From positions 1 to 10,266 of the forward strand of contig JAGHSL010000046.1 in assembly GCA_018065885.1 (NCBI GenBank): a stretch of DNA of 10,266 bases. The letters are read 5' to 3'. The DNA is from Candidatus Limimorpha equi. GTDB taxonomy: Bacteria; Bacteroidota; Bacteroidia; Bacteroidales; F082. Both the position numbers and the translations under genes were made by a program. Positions within the stretch are counted from its first letter, which is position 1; the number at the start of each line of letters is the position of its first letter. Under the pieces are notes generated by a model that did no database searches, had not been told where the DNA came from, and worked only from the letters and a program-made list of their open reading frames with translations. Shown here piece after piece: positions 1 to 5,907 of this stretch.

Positions 1-1298
1 GGTACGTTGACCAGTCGGAAATGCTTGCCGTTGGGTGTTGTCACATCGTCGACGGAATAGGGCTTCGACCAAAACCTGATGGCCAAACCGTGGTTGGTGG
101 CATCCATGAATTGATGCAGTGAACGCAAGCGCGCATTGTGTCCTGATTTGACCTCGATGGGAATCTGCAGGCCTTGGAAAGGGTAAAGGAAATCCACTTC
201 GGCATCGGAGCCGTGCTTGTCGTTGCGCCAGTAACTTCGTTTTGCCAAAATGTTGTCGTTTAAGGCGATAAGCTCTTGCCCTACAATATGTTCTGCAATT
301 CTGCCGCGCCAAACGTCGTTGATGTCGGGCGTGGAAAACACATCCTGCTGCAAGCCGACGGCAAAATTCACCAGACCGGTGTCTAACCACAGCAGTTTCG
401 GTTTCCTGCGCTGGTTGGGCAAAACGGGCGACTGCACTTCGCCGGTCGGGTAAACCAGTTCCATCAGCATGGCCTTCGAGAGGGTCTGGAATGCCTCGCT
501 GATTTCGCGCGAGCGGTAATTGGTGTTGGCAAATCCTTCAAACACAATGGCTTCGGCGGCTTGTGTCCAGCCGACTTCCAAAATGGTGCGGATTACCTTT
601 ATTAATGCGGTGCTGCTGCTGTATTTTTCCACGTCGTCCTTGTAGGTCTGCAAAAGCGAGGTGTAGATGCTGCTCACCGAAAGCACGTCTCTTTTCTTGG
701 CGTATTGCACGATGGCCGCCGGCATTCCGCCGACTAAGGTGTATTCGCGGAACTGCCGCATCACTCTTTCGTGAATGGCGGGGATGACATTGAGGTTGCA
801 AACGTTTTCGGCATCGAAATCATCGCCTGTGCCGTTTTGAAACTCGGTGAACGAGCAGGGGCGCAGGGCCATGAACTCGACACGTCCGACTGGAAACGAG
901 ATTTTCCGTAAGTCCATGACGGTTTCCAACAGCGAACCAGCCGCAATCACATGGATGTAGTTGGCCTCTTCGTAGAAATAACGCAGCATGGCCACGGCAC
1001 GTCTCGAATTTTGGATCTCGTCGATGAAAAGCAAGGTCGAGCCGTTGCGTTGCTGTTGCCGTTTGTGCATGAAAATGGCTTGGATGAGCAGATTCACATC
1101 GTTGTTGGCCTCGAAAAGTGCGCAATCGTCTTCTTTTTCAAGGTTCAGATGCAGGAAAATGTCGTATTCTTTGGCAAATTCTTTCACCAAAGTTGTCTTC
1201 CCGACTTGCCTTGCTCCACGCAACACCAAAGGCTTCCTTGTCTCGCTGAATCTCCATGCGCGTAGCTTGTCTAGCGTATTTCTTTGAATAACTTCCAT
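1..1298 (-). CDS. AAA_14/DUF4143-type ATP-binding protein (3' end outside window)
   Basis: An open frame of 432 codons begins at ATG 1298 and runs off the left edge without a stop. The protein has a Walker A motif GARQVGKT (residues 28-35), a Walker B motif LLFIDE (89-94) and a sensor-1-like segment IAAGSLLE (118-125). The C-terminal half is of DUF4143 type (LWLDTGLVNFAVGL, about 303-316) and ends in a PD-(D/E)XK-like signature: E367-V-D369 followed by P-I-E382-V-K384. Relatives are usually about 380-450 residues, so little is missing. This family is common and often multicopy in Bacteroidales; its role is not firmly known, though links to accessory or mobile DNA are often suggested. The start is supported by a Bacteroidota -7 box about 45 nt upstream and by the tandem repeat array beyond it. 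No signal peptide, so probably cytoplasmic. Family call is firm; function is open. Confidence 0.9.
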   Translation of the reverse strand, partial: MEVIQRNTLDKLRAWRFSETRKPLVLRGARQVGKTTLVKEFAKEYDIFLHLNLEKEDDCALFEANNDVNLLIQAIFMHKRQQQRNGSTLLFIDEIQNSRRAVAMLRYFYEEANYIHVIAAGSLLETVMDLRKISFPVGRVEFMALRPCSFTEFQNGTGDDFDAENVCNLNVIPAIHERVMRQFREYTLVGGMPAAIVQYAKKRDVLSVSSIYTSLLQTYKDDVEKYSSSTALIKVIRTILEVGWTQAAEAIVFEGFANTNYRSREISEAFQTLSKAMLMELVYPTGEVQSPVLPNQRRKPKLLWLDTGLVNFAVGLQQDVFSTPDINDVWRGRIAEHIVGQELIALNDNILAKRSYWRNDKHGSDAEVDFLYPFQGLQIPIEVKSGHNARLRSLHQFMDATNHGLAIRFWSKPYSVDDVTTPNGKHFRLVNV

Positions 1299-1341
1299 TA
1301 TATCAATAATTTATCTAAAAAATATTCCTTTGTTTTCCCTG

Positions 1342-1349
1342 CAAAAATA
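1342..1349 (-). promoter_or_regulatory. Putative -7 box of the ATPase gene
   Basis: On the minus strand these bases read TATTTTTG, a full match to the Bacteroidota -7 consensus TAnnTTTG. It would place transcription start near 1337 and give a leader of about 39 nt. No good TTTG lies 19-21 nt upstream; that position (about 1369-1373) falls inside repeat copy 1. The promoter may therefore need a protein bound to the repeats. Inference from consensus only. Confidence 0.45.
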
Positions 1350-1359
1350 CAACTTTTTT

Positions 1360-1480
1360 GTAATAAAGTAACGGTATAATTTGATTTTTTTGTAATAAAG
1401 TAACGGTATAATTTTTGAAATATTGTAACAAAATAACGGTATAATTTGGATTTTTCTGTAATAAAGTAACGGTATAATTT
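1360..1480. repeat. Four tandem 23-nt repeats upstream of the ATPase gene
   Basis: Four copies lie at 1360-1382, 1392-1414, 1425-1447 and 1458-1480. Copies 1, 2 and 4 are identical over 23 nt and share the core AATAAAGTAACGGTATAA. Copy 3 differs at two positions (T to C and G to A). Start-to-start spacing is 32, 33 and 33 nt, about three helical turns, with 9-10-nt AT-rich spacers rich in T runs. The array begins about 10 nt upstream of the ATPase -7 box and covers its -33 region. The regular phasing on one DNA face suggests a multi-site protein-binding region, for example an operator or activator array; a replication iteron-like role is less likely. No function is proven by sequence. Confidence 0.9.
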
Positions 1481-1514
1481 AAGTAGGTGATCAAAATTAG
1501 TTTACATATTGAAA

Positions 1515-1583
1515 ACGAGGCATCGAGGTCGCGGGAATGCGAGATTACGAGGCATCCCGAAGCCTCGCAGTCTCGAAATCCCG
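1515..1583. repeat. GC-rich imperfect palindrome (22-bp arms) with a flanking direct repeat
   Basis: Arms at 1532-1553 and 1562-1583 pair at 18 of 22 positions around an 8-nt loop (1554-1561). The 10-mer ACGAGGCATC occurs at 1515-1524 and again at 1547-1556, 32 nt apart. The block is much richer in G+C than the AT-rich DNA around it. It lies between two divergently transcribed genes, so it cannot be the terminator of either. It resembles a REP- or MITE-like dispersed palindromic unit, but only one copy is present here and no target duplication was identified. Confidence 0.75.
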
Positions 1584-1589
1584 TGTCCT

Positions 1590-2000
1590 TTATAATGTAG
1601 TTTAATTTTGAATAGTTACTTAACTAAACTATAGCCAATCTTTTTTCTTCTTTTCTCCTCTCCGATTCCCCTTAATCGGTGTTCGTCGGGTTCCGCCTCT
1701 CCGATGCTCTTGGGTCAAAACCAGACATATTGCGTATTCCAATTCAACTTCTTAACCGCAATTGTCTTTTTCAACCACGAATCCCACCAATCCCCACGAA
1801 TAGGAATCCGCTTCGCGTATTCTTTGACTTCGTCGATGGGCTACGAGATTACGTTCTTCATCCGGCAAGGCAAGGACTTGCGTCAGCAAAGCTATATTCG
1901 CTTGATTCGAATGATTCGCGGTCAATGACAAACACTGAATTTGATTTTTCGATCGTAGGGCGGAAATCCATATCGGTTTGATGTTTTTATAAAAATATTG
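1590..2000. other. Intergenic stretch without a supported gene; degenerate short-period repeats
   Basis: No frame in this stretch looks like a real gene. Two open frames on the plus strand (from 1679 and 1704) overlap each other in different frames and have no recognisable domain. Two patches show a short period. At 1777-1801 ACGAAT, ACCAAT and ACGAAT start at 1777, 1786 and 1796. At 1896-1918 ATTCG recurs at 1896, 1905 and 1914. Such CACGAATC-type words are, from general experience, common in intergenic DNA of Bacteroidota. A decayed gene cannot be excluded, since minus-strand frames of 50 or more codons without a convincing start also cross this region. Confidence 0.6.
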
Positions 2001-2002
2001 GT

Positions 2003-2024
2003 GTCCGCTAAAAGTTTAGCGGAC
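2003..2024. repeat. Perfect 10-bp-arm palindrome
   Basis: GTCCGCTAAA (2003-2012) and TTTAGCGGAC (2015-2024) are perfect inverted repeats separated by AG. As RNA it would fold with 8 bp and a 6-nt loop. A T-rich stretch follows only about 12 nt later, so it is a poor terminator, and no plus-strand gene precedes it. It could be a regulator site or a relic of an insertion sequence end. No second copy was seen in the window. Confidence 0.7.
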
Positions 2025-2042
2025 AGCCGAACTATCTTTTTC

Positions 2043-2178
2043 CCGTTATTAAAAATCGGCCATAGTCTAATTCGCAGTTGCAAATCTATCATTAAAAGTG
2101 TAATTTTGCTGTCGGAATCAACTTAATTGGAAATTGGCTGATTATTAGAAACACATCAAATCTAAATTTTAATAACGG
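2043..2178. repeat. 12-bp perfect inverted repeats enclosing the GH109 promoter
   Basis: CCGTTATTAAAA (2043-2054) and TTTTAATAACGG (2167-2178) are perfect reverse complements 112 nt apart. The enclosed segment holds the promoter at 2077-2108. The right arm would lie in the untranslated leader of the GH109 mRNA. The geometry (short arms, roughly 100-nt spacer, promoter inside, lipoprotein gene downstream) resembles invertible promoters known from Bacteroides. The arms are shorter than in well-studied cases and no recombinase gene is nearby, so inversion is a hypothesis only. Confidence 0.6.
2077..2108 (+). promoter_or_regulatory. Bacteroidota-type promoter for the GH109 gene
   Basis: GTTG (2077-2080) and TAATTTTG (2101-2108) are separated by 20 nt. 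The -7 box fits TAnnTTTG fully and the -33 box fits TTTG at three of four bases. Transcription would start near 2113-2115, leaving a leader of about 130 nt before ATG 2245. The leader contains the right arm of the 12-bp inverted repeat. Confidence 0.6.
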
Positions 2179-2244
2179 ATCTGGAAAAAGATTTTGAATC
2201 TGATCTTCTTTAATCACAAAATGCTGAATAAATCTCTAAACAAT

Positions 2245-3666
2245 ATGAATAACAGATTTTTACACATGATTCTAAGCATCGTTCTTTTGCTTGGAATCAG
2301 TAGTTGCGGCTCAAAAAATGCCAAAACAGAAGAGAAAAACTACAAAATCGTTGATGGAACCATCGTTTTCGATGAACCGCAACGCAAGGACGGACAAAAA
2401 AGCGTGTTGCAGTTTGCCGTCGACCCGATTGAAAACGTGCGCATCGGCTTCATAGGCCTTGGCATGAGAGGTCCCGATGCCGTCAACCGCATGACTTGCA
2501 TTGACGGCGTCAGCGTGGTTGCCTTGTGCGATTTGGAGCCAAACCGCGTGGAGAAAGTGCAACTGGAAATCCTTGAAGCTAAAGGGCTTCCTCGCGCAGC
2601 AGCCTATAGCGGCGAAGACGGTTGGAAAGCTCTTTGCGAGCGCGACGACATCGATTTGGTGTATATTTGCACCAACTGGCAAACCCACGTCCCGATGGCC
2701 GTTTACGCCATGCAGCACGGCAAGCATGTTGCCGTTGAAGTGCCCGCCGCCACATCATTGGAAGAATGCTGGCAACTTGTCGATGTGGCTGAACAGACAC
2801 AGCGCCACTGCATGATGCTCGAAAACTGCTGTTACGATTTCTTTGAAATGACAGCCCTCAACATGGCACAGCAAGGTCTGTTTGGCGAAATCATACACGG
2901 CGAAGGCGCCTATATCCACAATCTTGAACCGTATTGGCCATATTATTACAACAACTGGCGTCTCGATTTCAATCAAAAGCACAGTGGCGACGTCTACCCT
3001 ACCCACGGCTTAGGTCCTCTTTGCCAAGTGTTTAACATTCACCGTGGCGACCGCATGAAGACTTTGGTCTCGATGACAACGCCATCCATCAACGGCAAGA
3101 AAATCGCCCGCGAAATGATGAAAACCAACGATTTTGCCAACGGCGACATGACAACCACCATGATTCAGACCGAACAAGGAAAAACCATGCTTATCGAGCA
3201 TGACGTTTACACCAACCGTCCTTACAACCGTTTGTATCAACTGACTGGAACCGAAGGATTTGCCAACAAATATCCGAGCGAAGGTTTTACCGTTTTGGAA
3301 AAGAATCTGCCCGATTATCTTCTTCCTGAAGCTCATGAAGCCCTCGACCCTCATGATTTTGTGCCCGAATCCATCGAGACCATTCTTCTTGATGCCTACA
3401 AACATCCTATTGCCAAGGAAATCGAAGAAAAGGCAAAGGAAGTCGGCGGTCACGGCGGCATGGATTTCATCATGGACTACCGTCTGATTTACTGTCTCCA
3501 CAATGGTTTGCCGTTAGATGAAGATGTGTATGATGCCGCCGAGTGGTCCTGCTTAGGCGAGCTTACCGCAGCCTCAATCGAAAATGGAGGGATGCCAGTA
3601 GCCATGCCCGATTTCACGCGCGGTGACTGGAACAAAGTGCATGGATTTAAACATGCCTTAAAATAA
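2245..3666 (+). CDS. GH109 family lipoprotein (predicted alpha-N-acetylgalactosaminidase)
   Basis: GH109 enzymes are NAD-dependent glycosidases with a Gfo/Idh/MocA fold; characterised members release terminal alpha-GalNAc, as on blood-group A and mucin glycans. The Rossmann motif GFIGLGMRG sits at residues 68-76, and conserved family text follows (GEDGWKALCERDDIDLVYIC, then VEVPAA). YPTHGLGP carries Y251 and H254, matching the Tyr/His pair shown to be catalytic in the Elizabethkingia enzyme. The C-terminus (GGHGGMDFIMDYRLIYC, PDFTRG) is also typical. ATG 2245 is preferred because it gives a compact lipoprotein signal with lipobox ISSC (C21). In-frame starts at 2221 (ATG) and 2194 (TTG) would only lengthen the n-region. 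At 473 residues the size fits the family. Probably membrane-anchored, periplasmic or surface-exposed, and monocistronic. Substrate is inferred from family. Confidence 0.92.
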   Translation: MNNRFLHMILSIVLLLGISSCGSKNAKTEEKNYKIVDGTIVFDEPQRKDGQKSVLQFAVDPIENVRIGFIGLGMRGPDAVNRMTCIDGVSVVALCDLEPNRVEKVQLEILEAKGLPRAAAYSGEDGWKALCERDDIDLVYICTNWQTHVPMAVYAMQHGKHVAVEVPAATSLEECWQLVDVAEQTQRHCMMLENCCYDFFEMTALNMAQQGLFGEIIHGEGAYIHNLEPYWPYYYNNWRLDFNQKHSGDVYPTHGLGPLCQVFNIHRGDRMKTLVSMTTPSINGKKIAREMMKTNDFANGDMTTTMIQTEQGKTMLIEHDVYTNRPYNRLYQLTGTEGFANKYPSEGFTVLEKNLPDYLLPEAHEALDPHDFVPESIETILLDAYKHPIAKEIEEKAKEVGGHGGMDFIMDYRLIYCLHNGLPLDEDVYDAAEWSCLGELTAASIENGGMPVAMPDFTRGDWNKVHGFKHALK

Positions 3667-3695
3667 AAGCGGAAATCAATAAACAACAATAAATC

Positions 3696-3730
3696 AAAAG
3701 GGCTGAACCAAACGTGGTTCAGCCCTTTTT
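3696..3730. terminator. Strong, probably bidirectional intrinsic terminator
   Basis: A perfect 15-bp stem (3696-3710 with 3715-3729) closes on the 4-nt loop AACG and ends in a T run (3726-3730). The complementary A run at 3696-3699 gives a U tract in the other direction as well. It lies 29 nt after the GH109 stop and 83 nt beyond the stop of the convergent aroK gene, so it can end both transcripts. Confidence 0.9.
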
Positions 3731-3813
3731 GATTCGTTCGTATTGTTCCTGATTTATCAATCACTTATAATAAACTGAATTACAACATAATACAAAAACT
3801 CAAATTCAAGTCA

Positions 3814-4314
3814 TTATTGCAAGAGAGCCAATAGTGCTTCAATATCCAAGTCCTCGCCTTTTACAACATATTGCGCTTGCTCATAGAACGGCATCCTTGA
3901 GCCATAATGCTTCCCGACAAATGCCGCCAATTCGGTTTCGGTCTTGCCTGCCGCCAAAGGACGTTTTTTCTTTGAAAGCCGAATGCGACTGACTGCCGTC
4001 TGCGGACTGATTTTCAAAAAAACAGTCGTTCCATGCGCATTCATCCAAGCCATATTGTCGTTGAAACATGGCGTTCCGCCACCTGTTGAGATGACGGCAT
4101 TTTCAAGATTTTCAGTACTTTGCAAAATCTTCGACTCCAATTTTCGGAACAAGGCTTCATCGTATTTGTGAAAAAAATCATCGACGGAGATATGATATTT
4201 TTCCTCAAACAGGGCATCGGTGTCGTAATGCTCCCAACCCAAGCGATGCGCCAAGCGTTTGGCAGCTGTCGTCTTGCCCGCGCCCATGTAGCCGACTAAA
4301 TAAATACGGTTCAT
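3814..4314 (-). CDS. aroK: Shikimate kinase
   Basis: Phosphorylates the 3-hydroxyl of shikimate with ATP, the fifth step of the chorismate pathway, in the cytoplasm. The 166-residue protein has the P-loop GYMGAGKT (8-15), the DTD segment (31-33) and R57 in the shikimate-binding FRKLE region. It also has the GGG motif (78-80, in STGGGTPC), the LID arginine R118 in KKKRPL, and R140 in SRMPFYEQAQY. All key residues are present, so it should be active. Its ATG overlaps the stop of the radical SAM gene by 4 nt (ATGA), which points to translational coupling as the last gene of a three-gene operon. Why an aromatic amino-acid enzyme shares an operon with a radical SAM/lipoprotein pair is unclear. The terminator at 3696-3730 lies downstream. 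Confidence 0.95.
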   Translation of the reverse strand: MNRIYLVGYMGAGKTTAAKRLAHRLGWEHYDTDALFEEKYHISVDDFFHKYDEALFRKLESKILQSTENLENAVISTGGGTPCFNDNMAWMNAHGTTVFLKISPQTAVSRIRLSKKKRPLAAGKTETELAAFVGKHYGSRMPFYEQAQYVVKGEDLDIEALLALLQ

Positions 4315-5390
4315 TGCGCTTCCGTAATCATCTTATACTGACACAATTGCAGTTTTCCATCGCCATCGCGGAGGTGCATTCCGTTGCCTTGGCAATAACG
4401 CCAGACCTTGCATTTGGCGCACTCGTCTTTCTTCATCCAAGAGCGGTCGCGGTAAGGTTGGAAACGGTTTTTCCAAACTTCCCAAAACGAGTCCTTGTAA
4501 ATGTTGCCCTGATGATAGTCGTTGCGGATGCTCAGGCAGCCCGAAATGGAGCCATCGGCCAAAACCGAAGCAATGTTGACGCCGGCACTGCACGAAAAAT
4601 AATGGCTCCTCACCTGCCCTTCGTAACGACCCAGATAGCCATCGCAACCATAGTCGGTCGTGATTTTGCCTTGCAATCGCGTCTGTTTGATGAATTCCAT
4701 CATGTAGACAAACTGCTCATTCGACAGTTTCAAATCAGGCTCATTGGCGGCACGTCCAAAGGGGAAAACGGTGAAAAGCCGCCATTTCGGAATACCCAAA
4801 CCTATCAGATAATCACGGAATTGCGGCAGATATTTAATGGTGCGCTGATTGACGCAGGTAATCACATCCCAAGTCAGTTCGGGATGCTGTTTCATGGCCT
4901 CGACAGCCGTCAGCACGCGCTTGAAACTTTCAGGATTGCCACGCATCCAGTTGTGGTCATCTTCAAAGCCATCGAAACTGACGGCAATGGAACGCAGTCC
5001 GTTGGCGGTCAGTTCGTTGAGTTTCTCGGCTGTCAGAAACATGCCATTTGTCACCATACCCCAGATAAAACCACGTTTCGTGATTTCGGCACCACAATGC
5101 GCCAAATCCTTGCGCATCAGCGGCTCGCCCCCTGTGGTAATGACCATGATTTTGCCTGGCTCCTGTTTTGTCTTGATTTCATCAAGCACTTTGAGGAAAT
5201 CCTCGAGCGGCATATCGGCCTGCTCGGAAAGTGTACGGCAATCGCTGCCGCAGTGACGGCAATTCAGATTGCAGCGCAAGGTACATTCCCAAAACAGTTG
5301 GTGAAGTTCGTGATTCTCAATGCGTTGCTTCAACACAGCATGATTGAGTTCCAACGAAACCTTCTGCAAAAACGAGTATTCGCGGCTCAT
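4311..5390 (-). CDS. Radical SAM/SPASM enzyme of the rSAM/lipoprotein system
   Basis: A 359-residue radical SAM protein. The [4Fe-4S]/SAM motif is C40-x3-C44-x2-C47, with extra cysteines C36 and C51 beside it. TTGGEPL (85-91) is the SAM-contact GGEP motif, followed by VTNG and VSFDG strands of the partial TIM barrel. The C-terminus is SPASM-like, with cysteines 267, 285, 324, 327, 333 and 350 (C-x2-C-x5-C core) able to bind auxiliary clusters; the usual C-x3-C step after C333 is missing (QGNG instead). The segments FWECTLRCNLNCRHCGSDC and YCQGNGMHLRDGDGKLQLC match the Bacteroidales family known as the radical SAM enzyme of the rSAM/lipoprotein system (TIGR04133, from memory). The reaction is unknown. 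Family precedent suggests modification of the lipoprotein encoded just upstream, with which it overlaps by ATGA. A peptide-modifying role is inference. Confidence 0.92.
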   Translation of the reverse strand: MSREYSFLQKVSLELNHAVLKQRIENHELHQLFWECTLRCNLNCRHCGSDCRTLSEQADMPLEDFLKVLDEIKTKQEPGKIMVITTGGEPLMRKDLAHCGAEITKRGFIWGMVTNGMFLTAEKLNELTANGLRSIAVSFDGFEDDHNWMRGNPESFKRVLTAVEAMKQHPELTWDVITCVNQRTIKYLPQFRDYLIGLGIPKWRLFTVFPFGRAANEPDLKLSNEQFVYMMEFIKQTRLQGKITTDYGCDGYLGRYEGQVRSHYFSCSAGVNIASVLADGSISGCLSIRNDYHQGNIYKDSFWEVWKNRFQPYRDRSWMKKDECAKCKVWRYCQGNGMHLRDGDGKLQLCQYKMITEAQ

Positions 5391-5794
5391 TCCTTGTCCA
5401 AATCTTCCAGTTGCTTCTGGATTTCGGCAGCTTCGGTCTTGAGGCGATTCGTCTCATTGCGGTAGCGTTCCATCACTTCCGGCGAGCCATAAATGCAAGC
5501 GCCTTCGCGGCGTTGAAGAATGTTGGAAATAGAATCCAACTGCTGTTGCAATTGCTGCTTACGAGCCTTTTTATCAGGATTTTTCATCTCGTTGATACGT
5601 TGTTCAATTCCGTCTAAACGAGCATTCATTTCATTGATTTCTTTCTGATTGGCAACAGGAGCTTCCACTTCAGGACTGCCATATAGTGTCTCAAATTTGT
5701 TACCCTTTGAGGAGTTCTTATTACCAACGCAAGCGACTAAAAAAGCAAGACCCGACAAAAGGCTAATCCAAACGATTCGTACGACTTTTTTCAT
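5387..5794 (-). CDS. Small coiled-coil lipoprotein, putative partner of the radical SAM enzyme
   Basis: A 135-residue protein with a lipoprotein signal: KK at the N-terminus, a hydrophobic stretch to residue 21, lipobox LVAC with lipidated C22. The mature part is rich in charged residues and Gln, with long predicted helices at about 48-95 and 108-134 that read as coiled coil. The motif YGSPEV occurs twice: at 38-43 after Thr-Leu, and at 102-107 after Cys-Ile (C100), with Y111 four residues further. C100 is the only cysteine apart from the lipidated one. Lipoproteins that accompany this radical SAM family carry, as I recall, a similar YGxP motif, but usually before a beta-rich domain rather than in a coiled coil. 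It is first in the operon, has its own promoter, and its stop overlaps the radical SAM start. Substrate status is inferred. Confidence 0.85.
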   Translation of the reverse strand: MKKVVRIVWISLLSGLAFLVACVGNKNSSKGNKFETLYGSPEVEAPVANQKEINEMNARLDGIEQRINEMKNPDKKARKQQLQQQLDSISNILQRREGACIYGSPEVMERYRNETNRLKTEAAEIQKQLEDLDKE

Positions 5795-5816
5795 GATAGG
5801 ATATGTTATAACGCGG

Positions 5817-5848
5817 CAAAGATAATATTTTTACCGTTACATAACCAA
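5817..5848 (-). promoter_or_regulatory. Promoter of the lipoprotein-radical SAM-aroK operon
   Basis: On the minus strand TTGG (5848-5845) is followed after 20 nt by TATCTTTG (5824-5817), a full match to the Bacteroidota -7 consensus at the right spacing. Transcription would start near 5811, giving a leader of about 17 nt before ATG 5794. The spacer contains GTAACGGTA (minus strand, 5840-5832), the same 9-mer as in the repeats upstream of the ATPase gene. Confidence 0.7.
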
Positions 5849-5907
5849 TGATTTTTATACGCTGCATTTGATTTATTGGAAACTGCACTCATAAGCCAAT
5901 GACAATC

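Noticed and set aside
1360..1480. CRISPR array
   Set aside because: Repeats of 23 nt are separated by only 9-10 nt of similar AT-rich sequence, and no cas genes are present.
1532..1583. Intrinsic terminator
   Set aside because: The stem is long but there is no T run on either side, and both flanking genes are transcribed away from it.
1679..1981. Possible small gene(s) on the plus strand
   Set aside because: Two frames overlap here, neither has a recognisable domain, and the DNA contains the degenerate short-period repeats.
2194..2244. TTG start at 2194 or ATG at 2221 for the GH109 gene
   Set aside because: Both would put 8-17 extra residues before a complete lipoprotein signal; ATG 2245 gives a normal n-region. 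ATG 2221 cannot be fully excluded.
3010..3501. Open frame of 163 codons on the minus strand
   Set aside because: Antisense to the GH109 gene over its conserved C-terminal half.
4314..5465. Open frame of 383 codons on the plus strand
   Set aside because: It lies antisense to the radical SAM gene and the end of the lipoprotein gene, has no recognisable domain, and its length follows from the codon use of the real genes.
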